NCBI GenBank assembly: GCA_024509875.1
Contig: JAMPIV010012281.1
Location: 1 to 64,000, forward strand
Origin: Oreohelix idahoensis
Taxonomy: Eukaryota; Mollusca; Gastropoda; Stylommatophora; Oreohelicidae
Length of the DNA: 64,000 nt
Reading direction: 5' to 3'
Numbering within the stretch: the stretch's first letter is position 1; every line of letters starts with the position of its first letter. The notes under the pieces were generated by a model. The model searched no databases and was not told the origin of the DNA. It saw only the letters and a list, made by a program, of their open reading frames with translations. The translations under genes were made by a program, and so were the position numbers. Positions 32,525 through 43,140 of the stretch are shown piece by piece.

Positions 32525-32887
32525 TGATACGTACTATACTGATTATACAGTGTGAATTCAGGGTTGTCGCACTTGTTAGCTGGTTTAATTGTGAGTTGTT
32601 TAAACATTTATATGTTAGAAAACAGAGTGTACAGAAAGCGTGTGAGCGCTGGTCATGTAGTTATTCTGTACTGGTTTCGGCCGGCTGTGAATAGCTCACG
32701 GGGAGTCCGTGAACAGCCGAGTCCGGTGTCTGTTTTGTGCGGGAGATGTGTCATCCCGTGGCAGTCTAAGTTGGGCGGTGACTGGAGAGTCAGCCCTGTA
32801 TCTTGTGTGTGTTCCCAAGGGTAGTGTAAGGGAACGATATTTGGCCATTTTTCGAGGTGTACTAGTACTTGCCTATTTAGGTGTGTT

Positions 32888-32955
32888 TATCTGCAGATAA
32901 GATGTGATAAATCTGCAGATAAGATGAGATAAGGGAAGATAAGAGAAGATAAGGT
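32888..32955 (+). promoter_or_regulatory. Cluster of GATA-factor sites in the outer LTR
   Basis: Six WGATAR-type motifs occur within about 65 bp (AGATAAG five times, TGATAAA once), and the first forms the palindrome TTATCTGCAGATAA. They lie upstream of the TATA-like blocks, where an LTR enhancer is expected. Motifs are seen; GATA-factor control is inferred. Confidence 0.5.
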
Positions 32956-33106
32956 GTACTTTATGTTAAGGACATGTTCTGAGGCCTTGGTGTCTACAGG
33001 CCGATGTTTTGGATCATATTTACCTCCCTGATAGATTTCTATTGTGCAGGAACGGCGCTAGGAGATAGTAAGGCCATTGTTCCTTTTGGAGGGAGAGTTT
33101 TCTGGA

Positions 33107-33560
33107 GATTATAAGGCCAGGAGTTGTGTAGGCCAGATTACTTATAGACTACAGAGCGGACAGTCTTTTGAGTATATATAGATTTAAGGATCCAGGAACA
33201 GATAGAGTTATTGAAGAGATTATAAGGCCAGGAGTTGTGTAGGCCAGATTACTTATAGACTACAGAGCGGACAGTCTTTTGAGTATATATAGATTTCAGG
33301 ATCCATGAACAGATATCAGAGTTATTGAAGAGATTATAAGGCCAGGAGTTGTGTAGGCCAGATTACTTATAGACTACAGAGAGGACAGTCTTTTGAGTAT
33401 ATATAGATTTAAGCCTGGGTGGCGTTTTGTAACTGCAGTGTCAGCAGTCGTTCTGGTGGAACATTAGAACTGCGAATATATATAGATCTAAGCCTGGGTG
33501 GCGTTTTGTAACTGCAGTGTCAGCAGTCGTTCTGGTGAATTTACTGATGTAACATTAGAA
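33107..33560 (+). repeat. Tandem TATA-containing repeats in the outer LTR
   Basis: A block of 111-114 bp starting GATTATAAGGCCAGGAG occurs at 33107, 33218 and 33332. It is followed by a duplicated block of about 75-80 bp starting near AAGCCTGGGTGG. Each block carries a TATATATAG core, giving four or five possible TATA boxes in series. The left LTR shows the same layout at 1-390. Confidence 0.75.
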
Positions 33561-33996
33561 CTGAGATGTAAACAGGGTTTACATCATACTGAACAGCTGT
33601 AACGTTCTGCGCAATTGATTATTATTGATTTTTTGTGTATCCTGTTGTACCTGTGTAGTGTATCGTATCGGATTGATGTTGCTGTGTAAATAAATGATGT
33701 GCTGTCAATTGGAAATGAACACTAGTCTGATTCGTTGATCTATGCTTGACAGTACAGGGTGAGTGACTGTACCCTTCATACCACTCACTACAGACTTTAT
33801 ACACAGGGACAATACAGAGCTAACCTATTTATCATCTGCTCTGTGTGGGCGCATGTACTACAACAGTCTAATCACTTCAACAGAGAGATACTTTACCAAA
33901 TATACATCAACAGAACTTTATCAATTAATTACCAGGTGATAGACTTTATCACCATTTGTATGTATATAACAGCCTTTTTTCGACGATAACACTCAT

Positions 33997-36172
33997 ATTA
34001 GCCACCTTGTACATGTTGAAGTTGCCAACCCCAGGCAACCTCATATTAGTCACCTTGTATGACATGAGGTTGCCAACCCCAGGCAACAACCTCATATTAG
34101 CCACCTTGTACATGTTGAGGTTGCCAACCCCAGGCACAACCTCATATTAGTGGCCTTGTATGACATGTTGAAGTTGCCAACCCCAGGAAACAACATCATA
34201 TTAGCCACCTTATATGACATGTTGAGGTTGCCAACCCCAGGCAACAGCCTCATATTAGCCACCTTGTATGACATGTTGAAGTTGCCAACCCCAGGCAACA
34301 ACATCATATTAGTGGCCTTGTATGACATGTTGAAGTTGCCAACCCCAGGCAACAACATCATATTAGCCACCACCTTGAAGTGCCAATGCAACAACACATA
34401 TTGTTGACATGTTGAAATTCCCAACCCCAGGCAACAACATCATATTAGCCTTATATGACATGATTGCCAACCCCAGGCACAACCTCATATTAGTGGCCTT
34501 GTATGACATGTTGAAGTTGCCAACCCCAGGCACAACCTCATATTAGTGGCCTTGTATGACATGTTGAAGTTGCCAACCCCAGGCAACAACATCATATTAG
34601 CCACCTTGTATGACATGTTGAGGTTGCCAACCCCAGGCAGCAGCCTCATATTAGCCACCTTGTATGACATGATGAGGTTGCCAAACCCAGGCAACAACCC
34701 CATATTAGCCACCTTGTACGACATGATGAGGTTGCCAACCCCAGGTAACAACCTCATATTAGCCACCTTGTATGACATGATGAGGTTGCCAACCCCAGGT
34801 AACAACCTCATATTAGCCACCTTGTACGACATGTTGAAGTTGCCAACCCCAGGCAACAACCTCATATTAGCCACTTTGTACGACATGGTGAGGTTGCCAA
34901 CCCCAGGTAACAACCTCATATTAGCCACCTTGTATGACATGTTGAAGTTGCCAACCCCAGACAACAACATATTTGCCACCTTGTACGACATGATGAGGTT
35001 GCCAACCCCAGGTAACAACCTCATATTAGCCACCTTGTATGACATGTTGAAGTTGCCAACCCCAGGCAACAACCTCATATTAGCCACCTTGTACGACATG
35101 AGGTTGCCAACCCCAGGTAACAACTTCATATTAGCCACCTTGTACGACATGTTGAAGTTGCCAACCCCAGGCAACAACCTCATATTAGCCACCTTGTACG
35201 ACATGTTGAAGTTGCCAACCCCAGGCAACAACCTCATATTAGCCACCTTGTATGACATGAGGTTGCCAACCCCAGGTAACAACCTCATATTAGCCCCCTT
35301 GTACGACATGTTGAAGTTGCCAACCCCAGGCAACAACCTCATATTAGCCACCTTGTACGACATGATGAGGTTGCCAACCCCAGATAACAACCTCATATTA
35401 GCCACCTTATATGATGTGATGAGGTTGCCAACCCCAGGCAAAAACCTCATATTAGCCACCTTGTACGACATGATGAGGTTGCCAACCCCAGGCAACAACC
35501 CCATATTAGCCACCTTGTATGACATGTTGAGGTTGCCAACCCCAGGCAACAACCTCATATTAGCCCCCTTGTACAACATGTTGAGGTTGCCAACCCCAGG
35601 CAACAACCTCATATTAGCCACCTTGTACGACATGTTGAAGTTGCCAACCCCAGGTACAACCTCATATTAGCCACCTTGTACGACATGTTGAAGTTGCCAA
35701 CCCCAGGCAACAACCTCATATTAGCCACCTTGTATGACATGAGGTTGCCAACCCCAGGTAACAACCTCATATTAGCCACCTTGTACGACATGTTGAAGTT
35801 GCCAACCCCAGGCAACAACCTCATATTAGCCACCTTGTACGACATGATGAGGTTGCCAACCCCAGATAACAACCTCATATTAGCCACCTTATATGACGTG
35901 ATGAGGTTGCCAACCCCAGGCAAAACCTCATATTAGCCACCTTGTACGACATGATGAGGTTGCCAACCCCAGGTAACAACCTCATATTAGCCACCTTGTA
36001 TGACATGTTGAGGTTGCCAACCCCAGGCAACAACCTCATATTAGCCCCCTTGTACGACATGTTGAGGTTGCCAACCCCAGGCAACAACCTCATATTAGCC
36101 ACCTTGTACAACATGTTGAGGTTGCCAACCCCAGGCAACAACCTCATATTAGCCACCTTGTACGACATTGCC
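33997..36172 (+). repeat. 54-bp minisatellite, about 40 monomers
   Basis: The monomer is 54 bp (18 codons), so both strands stay open for over 1 kb: plus-strand frames repeat LPTPGNNLILATLYDMLK and minus-strand frames repeat MSYKVANMRLLPGVGNLN. Some monomers are 48, 51 or 57 bp, mostly at the left end. These ORFs are by-products of a repeat length divisible by three; nothing suggests translation. Longer blocks recur, for example 35250-35470 again at about 35730-35960. Confidence 0.92.
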
Positions 36173-36235
36173 TGATGGTACAGTAGTCCTATTCTTTCTT
36201 TGTCTCTTCAGAGATCCCTTGGGAACAACACAGAG
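36168..36235 (+). repeat. Dispersed repeat R, flank of the minisatellite
   Basis: The sequence leaving the last monomer (ACATTGCCTGATGGTACAG, then a CTTTGTCTCTTCAGAGA block and GGGAAC) matches the part that follows the minisatellite-like core in the other R copies at 53140, 53625, 55150 and 57510. Confidence 0.6.
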
Positions 36236-36749
36236 GTTATGTTTTACATATTAAACTCTTTTCTTTAGAAATAACACATCTACATGCTACAACATATGGA
36301 TGCAGTCACACTACACAGATCGTATTGCGTGGGCCATGAAAGTAAGAGACTGTAATGAACTGCTGAAAACATTTACCTGAATCTGAGTCACTGTCACTTG
36401 AATACCAGCTGTTTTTGTCACCATTATATAAACAGAGTTAAGGAATCCATTCCATAATATTACACAAACAATTTTATTACCTGTGCAGTATTTCTATGAG
36501 GCACTACATGACACAAAGTAGACTGAATAATTTCTAAAAATCCTTCATGAATATTTAGATGCCTATAACGTACAGTTGTAACATTCTTTATTTCCTGAGA
36601 AAACAACATTCTATCTTTCTTAGATTTTAAAAATTTGTGACAATAGTGTGTCTTTCCTTTTCTTGATGCCAAAGGAAAAGTAGTTAAGAGTATAAACTTG
36701 AACCATATTTTTTTAATTTCCAAAATGGATGTCAATCAATCATTACCCT
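36236..36749. other. No gene or element recognised
   Basis: AT-rich single-copy-looking DNA between the minisatellite and the LINE relic. Short minus-strand frames have no recognisable content. Confidence 0.4.
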
Positions 36750-37450
36750 TCAGCTCCCTAAGGAGCATAGGCCTTCAACAAACACTTTCCAAGTCTTCCT
36801 GTCCTGTGCCATCTGCTCAAGTTCTTTCCATGTTTTCCTCATCATTTTCACATCTGTTTCCAGTTCTATTCTCCATGTGTTTTTTGGTCTACCTCTGCCT
36901 CTCTTTCCCTGTGGATTCCAGAACAAGGACTGCCTTGTAATGCTATCAACAGGTTTCCTCAATGTGTGTCCTATCCATCACCAGCGTCTTCTTCTCAACT
37001 CTTGTTCCACTGGCACTTGTCTGGTTCTTGTCATCAATTCCACATTTGTGACTTTGTCATACCATTTCAGTGCTTCTATTCTACGCAAGTACCCGTTTAT
37101 AAAAGTCTGTAGCTTTTTGGTTGTTGTTTTTGTTGTTCTCCGTGTCTCAGAGCCATACAATAGGACTGACTTGACATTTGAGTTGAAGATTCTTATTTTC
37201 GTGTTGGACTTGATTTCTCTTGTTCTCCATATGTTTCCCAATGCAATGAAAGCTCCTCTTGCTTTTTGTATTCTTATTTTGATATCACTGTCTGTCCCTC
37301 CAACTTTGTCTATATTACTTCCAAGATATGAAAATGGATGTAGTTTACAAAAATGTGTATCTTGGATAACACAACTGATGGATTAGCTGTCTTTAGTGGG
37401 TAATCCTGATATGTTTTTGTTTTGGCTTTTTTTGTCAATTTTTTTTCTTC
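36750..37450 (-). pseudogene. LINE A 3' end (RTE/SR2-like), decayed
   Basis: Read on the minus strand from about 37450 to 36750, two overlapping frames give the C-terminal part of a non-LTR retrotransposon: FSYLG, then IRIQKARGAF, KTKIRIFNSNVKSVLLYG-type sequence, LQTFINGYLRRI, RQSLFWNPQGKRGRGRPKNT and a tail ending KELEQMAQDRKTWKVFVEG. This is the region after the RT domain in RTE/SR2-like LINEs. One frameshift lies between 36962 and 36978. The RT part probably continues at 38024-38861 in the same orientation. It is not functional. Clade assignment is from memory of the consensus pattern. Confidence 0.7.
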
Positions 37451-37740
37451 CCAGTCTCCAACTGCTTTATACTCATTAAAGAATTTGTAAATTTATAAAC
37501 TGAACATATTCAGAATCTTCATTCAATTTCCTTTCCAAATATATATAACATGACTATATTTGTTAAAAACTTTGAAAGAACGAACCCTTACGTGGTAACA
37601 CTATATGAAAAACCTGAGTCGCAAAAAATTCCTTGCATAAAACATGGGAAAACCCCTAATAATGACATACTGATAAAGCTTTCCACAAATAATAGGAAGC
37701 AGAACTAGCTTTATATAGTTTAATGAGATATTCAAATCTT

Positions 37741-37863
37741 ATTTATTTATTTTATTTTGTTTGCCTCCTTACTAACCTATGTTTTCAACAAAACTACCTT
37801 TGCTTATGAATTTTGTAGAAAACAAAGGTTAGTAAAGAGGGAAACGGAATGAAATAAATAAAT
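37741..37863. repeat. Foldback palindrome (MITE-like)
   Basis: The arms 37741-37793 and 37811-37863 are about 53 bp inverted repeats at roughly 85-90 percent identity (ATTTATTTAT, then CTTACTAACCT, then GTTTTC) around a 17-bp loop. The palindrome sits in an insertion of about 560 bp between two parts of LINE A. No clear target duplication is seen. Confidence 0.65.
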
Positions 37864-38023
37864 TATTACTTTTAATTTTCATGACTTATTCTATGAAATA
37901 TTGATGAAAAAAGCTAGTTTCAGGCTTGCAACATTTTATATATAAATGATCCATAAAACAGTTTTTAAAAATATGTCGGTTTTATGCCAGTTGTCATCTC
38001 GACAAATAAAATGCAAAATGATT

Positions 38024-38861
38024 CTACAAACCATATTTTAAAAAAATATAAGGACCCTTTCCAGATGTGTTTGCCAGAAGTGGGTAAAATTTTTTTAAAT
38101 ACTGTAAATGTAAAGTGGTATGAATATTATGGGCAAGGGATAGACGAGCCAGATTGCCAATAAAATCCAGATTGCTAAGCTGCCTCACCAGTGTCCAATG
38201 AGATCCATCTCCGCTGGTCGATGCCGTCATTACACAATACAGTCAACGGCCAGTAAAAAAAGAAAAGGTGACAAGAGGCATCCTCATCCCACCCCAGCCA
38301 GCATCCCAAATGGTTCTGCAAACTGCCATCCAAGGAGAATGCCACATTTCATGTCCTCACATGCTCCCTTTATTAGGCCAATGAACACAAAGTGGACTCT
38401 ACAATGCCTCATAAGTCTCCAGAGAAACCCTTCATCAAAACTGTCGAGTGTCAGTTCACAAATCCAATGTAAAGTGGTTCGTTCAATTCCAAGCTCTGTT
38501 CAACTACTGTGTGATGCTATCTGGTCTGTACAGGACCTGTATGTTGTTCTCTCAAATGTCTATTCATGACCTCTTTAGTTTTTAAGGATGATCCTGTTTA
38601 ATATTTTTCCTGGCACTGATAACAATTATTTACCTGTAATTTTTAATCTGTGTACTCTTGCAAGTCTCCCTCCTATGGTACTTTGGCCAGATATGCTTCC
38701 TTAATCTGCTGACATCTATTCTTGCTCCAAGACTTTACAGAATATTTTGTATAACATCTCTGCAGAGATGTCAATATATAACCTGATGGCCTCTGCTGGA
38801 ATGCCATCAGAGCCGGCAGCCCCTCCATCTCCTAGAAGCTTGATGTAAGTTCTCTGTTTAC
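38024..38861 (-). pseudogene. LINE A reverse transcriptase part, decayed
   Basis: The minus strand reads AAGSDGIPAEAIRLYID near 38800, LLSVPGKILNRIIL near 38600, and WTLVRQLSNLDFIGNLARLS near 38170, where the catalytic FADD box has become FIGN. Stops and frame changes occur throughout (38720-38740, 38260). These are conserved RT blocks of the same RTE/SR2-like family as the 36750-37450 piece. The two pieces lie in the right order but about 560 bp too far apart, because of an insertion. The homology ends exactly where the inverted-repeat segment begins (38862). Confidence 0.65.
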
Positions 38862-39675
38862 ATAGGGTTTCAGAAGGATCAGAAATAAAGAAATCTTTGC
38901 TGCAAAGGAGGTTTTGTTTCTTGTTGTTGTTTTAAACATATTGTGTATGCTCTAGGGACTCTCACATAAATGAAAAATGCATAAAGAAAACAGTTTCTTC
39001 CCATTCAAATTCATGAAAAATAGGAGGATGCACTGTACAACCCTGATAAAACCTTCAAATGACACATCACATAATACACTTTCTGTGCTTTTTAATTACA
39101 ATACCGTGTCTCACCTTGATAGCTGATGATCCCCATCATTTTTTATATGGCCTAGGTGTTCTCTTTCCCATTTGGACCTGAATGTAGCTTTTATTGTTGT
39201 TTTTGCCATTTCATAAGTTGGCTTTATATAATTTTCTTGTAGTGCTCCTCCTTCCTTAGCAAGTTTGTCTGCCACCTCGTTGCCTGGAATGTTGCAATAG
39301 ACTGAGGTACCATCTATACCACAAGTACAGGATTGATGCAACAGATCTCTGAACCTGTGGCATCAGCCCAATGACAGCTGAACATCTGCTGCAGTCCTCC
39401 CAATATACAGCAATGAACGGGAGTAGCATATGGCAACGACCTACCTCTCTCCACAAAAAACTGTTTGGAGATGTCAGGAACCTTGAGCTAACTGCTGCCT
39501 TTAATAGAGTCAATAATTTGGAAGTCCGAGGGCGAACAAGGATGAAGAAGAATTACAATGATATGTTATCTGATGATGTACAACCCCATGCACAACCTTG
39601 TCGTTTAAAACAACAAAAAACAAAACCTCCTTTGCAACAAAGATTTCTTTATTTCTGATCCTTCTAAAACCCTAT
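38862..39675. mobile_element. 814-bp segment with 73-76-bp inverted ends
   Basis: 38862-38937 is the reverse complement of 39603-39675 with only a few differences (core CAAAGGAGGTTTTG). The segment interrupts LINE A sequence at its left edge and encloses an RNase H-like LINE scrap. It could be a non-autonomous DNA transposon with terminal inverted repeats, or an inverted duplication. No obvious target duplication at the edges. Confidence 0.5.
39111..39341 (-). pseudogene. LINE RNase H domain fragment
   Basis: The minus-strand frame contains YCNIPGNEVADKLAKEGG, the C-terminal RNase H block (normally HxGIPGNExAD-LAKxG) found in I/Jockey-related LINEs with an RNase H domain. The catalytic His before GIPGNE is lost here (CNIPGNE). 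Only about 75 codons remain; the DxxxE part is missing. It lies inside the inverted-repeat segment. Confidence 0.6.
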
Positions 39676-40262
39676 CCTGGGTTTGAAAGTTGCCAAAACT
39701 GTGAACTAGTTTTCTAATTTTATGAATTTTTTCACGCATATTTCTACATTGCCAGTAGCATTAACATTAAATACTTGCAATACAGTACACATAGGTGTCA
39801 ATAATCCTTTTACTATATTCACCTAACGCTAATAACAGTTCATTATTTTCGCAATGCTTCCCCACATTTAGTTTTTTCTCCAATGTCATAGACTTTCTTG
39901 CCTGCTTTTATGCACTGGCAAAAGGGGCTTTCACTTGTGGCCATCGTTAGTTAAAGCCAGATTAAATCACTAAAAATTTATTGTTATCAAGTTAATTAAG
40001 CAATGATATACTCAAATTTTGTATTGATGTGCCCAACAAGCTTATGAGAGCAACATGGAGGAGTTGTAACTCCTTCATTACACTACAAAGGATACTCTCC
40101 ATAGGATGATCAGGCCGTATTCTGTATCCTTCTTCATCTACTTCAATGTTCTGGTAAATATTTTTTTTTTTAAATTAACATGATATGAGCAAGAAAATTA
40201 ACACTGAAACTACTTCCATTCTACAAAAACATTCAGTCATAACACAAAGTGTTTTCATGGTC
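39676..40262. other. No gene or element recognised
   Basis: AT-rich DNA between the inverted-repeat segment and the SINE. Nothing supportable on either strand. Confidence 0.4.
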
Positions 40263-40542
40263 TGAAATTAATAGTAAAAAGGATCCCGTTACACGTCCAT
40301 TTTGGCATATTGGGAATATGGTGTTAGGCCCATATTTTCTTGACCGTCGGCACACTAGGGGTGATGTGGTGAGCATCACGCCGGCTGCCTTAACCTTCCC
40401 AGAGTTGCTCTGGTACCCATTTGGGGCTGGGTCGACCCAGGAGCCGTTTGTGGCCTAAAAAAATCCCACCTCATCTAGGGAACAAACCATAGACCACTAC
40501 GCTAGGAAGCCAGTGCACTAACCACTATGCTACCGCGGCTCC
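40263..40542 (-). mobile_element. tRNA-derived SINE, full length
   Basis: Read on the minus strand it starts GGAGCCGCGG and has a pol III box A TAGCATAGTGG (40522-40532) and, 33 bp on, a box B GGTTTGTTCCC (40478-40488), the spacing of a tRNA gene. The tRNA-unrelated body follows (CCAGCCCCAAATGGGTACC, GTGATGCTCACC, CATATTCCCAATATGCC) and it ends near a TTTACC-type tail. A second copy of the body lies at 41428-41542. Confidence 0.75.
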
Positions 40543-40549
40543 AAAAGGG

Positions 40550-40642
40550 ATAAAGGAGGCATGGAAAGATCTTGAACAGATGGCCCAGGACAGGAAGGTT
40601 TGGCATGTTTTTGCTGAACACCTGGGTTCAATGGGCAGCTGA
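40550..40642 (+). pseudogene. LINE A-type 3' tail, plus strand
   Basis: This 93-bp scrap reads KEAWKDLEQMAQDRKVWHVF and ends in a stop at about 40642. It is the same C-terminal tail as in the minus-strand LINE A at 36750, here in the opposite orientation and directly beside the SINE head. Confidence 0.6.
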
Positions 40643-40747
40643 AATCTATAGATGAGGACGATGATGATAATATAACATTATAAAGTAGACTTATTTTCTA
40701 ACTGTGACATTAAAACAAATAAGATAAATGTATGTTCTTCTTCTTCA

Positions 40748-41105
40748 TCAAGTACCATGCCTAGTGGTGTAGGAGATCATGTCTCTCCACAACTTCCTGT
40801 CTCCAGTACAATTTATCAATTGTGTTGTCGACTTCTTTCCATGCCACAATGTCAAACTGTCGAGTACTTGCACTCTTTGTCTTCCCCTATCTCTTTTTCC
40901 TTCAGTCTTACCTGTTTTTACAATATATTCCAGCTTTCCTCTTCTCATAACATGCCTAAAAAAAGTGGATTGCTTCTTTCTAACTTGTGAAATAAGTTTC
41001 CTTTGCGCATTCGCCTCTTTCAGGACATCCTCATTACTCTTTTTGGTTGTCCATGGTATTTTAAAATATTCTTCTGTAAAACCACATCTTTGTGGCCTGT
41101 AGTGC
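40748..41105 (-). pseudogene. LINE B 3' end fragment
   Basis: The minus strand is open from about 41105 to 40748 and gives WTTKKSNEDVLKEANAQRKL, then FRHVMRRGKLEYIVKTGK, GKRDRGRQRVQVLDSL and DRKLWRDMISYTTRHGT. This is the C-terminal region after the RT domain of a widespread animal LINE type. It is 5'-truncated, with no RT catalytic part. A plus-strand relative is at 60850-61290. Confidence 0.65.
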
Positions 41106-41427
41106 CTTCCCTACTTGTTTACTAATTGTCCAAAATGTATGTTAGAACTATTTTGAAAAAATTTCCTATTCATAAGAAACTGTCTTCCATTCTAACCCAC
41201 CCCCTTCCCCAAGGCCCCCAACATTTTTGGTACCTGGGGTTAAGAATTTTTCAAATATAGCAAACAAATTTGTGTTTTAGAGTGCTATGTAATAAATTAA
41301 ATGCACTAAGCTAACATAATAAAACAGTACCAATTAACACATAACACTTACCGCATCCTGACTCTCAGCGTCTCTGTAGAGGTAATGTACAATAGATAAT
41401 TAAAAACATCTCTGTAGAGGTAATGTA

Positions 41428-41542
41428 AGGTAAAGGTAAAGGATCCCGTTACACGCCCATTGAGGCATATTGTGAATATGGTGTTAGGCCCATATTTTCT
41501 TGACCATCGGCACACTAGGGGTGATGTGGTCAGCATCACGCC
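41428..41542 (-). mobile_element. SINE 3' fragment with target-site duplication
   Basis: Same sequence as the 3' half of the SINE at 40263 (GGATCCCGTTACACG, GGTGTTAGGCCCATATTTTC, CACTAGGGGTGATGTGG). It is bounded by the 11-bp direct repeat GAGGTAATGTA at 41417-41427 and 41543-41553, which shows that it inserted as a 5'-truncated unit. The tail is GGTAAAGGTAAAGG on the plus strand. The target itself is a tandem GAGGTAATGTA...ATAAAAAC repeat. Confidence 0.8.
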
Positions 41543-41748
41543 GAGGTAATGTATAAGAGATAAATAAAAACAACACATGAACACTGTTTCAATGCATGTA
41601 TGAACAGATTCTCACTAAATAAAGGTCTTCCATTTTTAGACATGCGCCCTAATATAACCGACTAGGTTGAAAGGTACGAGCTTTGCCAAAACAAGGTAAA
41701 ATTTTATTTTTAAAAGAAAAAAAAAATATTCTCACTATCATCTGATCA

Positions 41749-43033
41749 ATGTATTTAAACTCCAAACTAATACGGCATGTTTCACTAGCTCCCCAGCAGG
41801 ACAGCGAAAACCGACAGGCAGAGGTGTATCCCTCCACCTCAACGATCGGAGGGAGGAGGTATTCCTCTCATAACCCGGCGCAGCCATGGGACAAGAAAGA
41901 GGCGCCTGCTAAAAGGGTTAAGGTTTCCAATTTGTTCCAAGGAACTTTGGAAAAAGTCACCGAGAGCTTTATCTCGGATCCTCCACGATCACACGGGATC
42001 TTAAACCGTCCAGTTCTTTGCTTGCAGACTGCAGAGCCGGTAACTCAGGAAGCAGATCTGTCATTGCAGGACACTTTCCAACTGATGCCCCTCTCAGGGG
42101 AGGGCAAAGTTGATGATTTTGGTAGAACCAGGGTTTTAGACGGAGGACTCCATGGGACTCCACTTGAATCTCACAAACTTTCTAGGGCAAAAAACAGTGA
42201 GGAATGCGGCCTTACGAATTTGCAAGGAGCTATATTAGAGAGCTCTGTCCCTCTTCATGTTGGTAGGGGAAGAGCGAGCGCAGAACCAATGCCAGTGGCA
42301 GATATTTCCTATCTTTCTCCAAAGTTAGAAGCTATTGAGATCGGTTATGATTCAGTAGAAACCCAGCAAGCGATCGGAGACTCTATGCTAGAGGCACCAG
42401 AGATTTCTCATCTTTATCGAAATGTACCAGCGGTCTCAAACCTGCTGACGCCCAGCAACATAGTCGCCAGTGCCAGGCCTCTACAGAGCAATTCGGTCAT
42501 TTCAGTTGACCAAGCCAGAATTGTGTTTGGCAAGGCAAAGAAAGTTTCAGACCCGCCTTTAGACGGCACAGGTCTGAAGAGAGATCAACTCTTCCACCGA
42601 AGCATGGGAGTAGGTAAGGAGAGAAAGAAGAAGAAACATGTGCGCGTTTCTTCGGCCAACAAATTGCTTCAATTACGGAACAGTGATTCTCGCTTGAGGG
42701 AAATTACAGTTGGCCACAGGTATCTCAGGCCAGTTAAGTACAAGCCCTCCAAATGTAAACACCCAGCGGATAGCATTGATCTGACGGCACGTAACCAGCC
42801 AATTACCTATTCAGTGGTCAGTGAGTTATGCGGGTGCTGTACATCACATGTTACGGATACTTCTCCCGAAGAAACTATGGCGGAGCGAACTATGTAAACA
42901 AGGCCAGGTGCGAAGGGAAAGGAGGTATGTTATGGCTGATTGGCCCAGCCAACTGCCAGTTGCAGAGCGACTAAAAGATAGATGGAAGGAAAGTGGATTT
43001 GTAGCCATTCAGACCAGTACGGCAGAGGATTAG
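41749..43033 (+). CDS. Orphan ORF of a third LTR element, 382 aa plus shifted tail
   Basis: An ATG frame of 382 codons (41749-42897) is followed by an overlapping frame (42821-43033) that continues the same compositional style, so a single frameshift near 42880 is likely. The protein is hydrophilic, with a Lys-rich stretch (GKERKKKKHVRV, about residues 289-300), a Cys-rich end (ELCGCCTSH) and no membrane span, zinc knuckle or catalytic motif that I recognise. Codon use is normal and the frame is long for this AT-rich region. It ends 107 bp before a polypurine tract and LTR, so it is probably the 3'-most gene or a rearranged gag of that element. The first 20 codons (AT-rich) may be flanking DNA. 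Function unknown; a captured host exon is possible. Confidence 0.5.
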
Positions 43034-43140
43034 ATACCAGTAATGACCGCCATTAAAGAGAATAGGATCGCTACGAACATAACTAGCGACCAGTATGAAA
43101 AGGAAAATTACAGTATTTAGGCTGGGATGCCCAACCTTGG

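Larger units (their letters stand above)
32525..33991 (+). mobile_element. Outer LTR retroelement, right LTR
   Basis: A 1467-bp LTR from TGATACG to GATAACA. Its last 814 bp match 1-815. It reads as a full LTR: a GATA-site cluster and tandem TATATATAG blocks (U3), an AATAAA at 33688 (end of R), then U5. Directly beyond its end lies the 54-bp minisatellite. No ORF of its own is credible. Confidence 0.8.

Noticed and set aside
34485..35670. ORFs of 374 and 382 codons on opposite strands as a repeat-protein gene
   Set aside because: Both strands are equally open over a 54-bp satellite and single-copy relatives show no coding constraint.
33997..36172. CRISPR array
   Set aside because: Monomers are contiguous, with no unique spacers, and the context is a eukaryotic genome.
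40522..40532. A functional tRNA gene at the SINE head
   Set aside because: Only boxes A and B are tRNA-like; acceptor pairing and a complete cloverleaf are missing and a SINE body follows.
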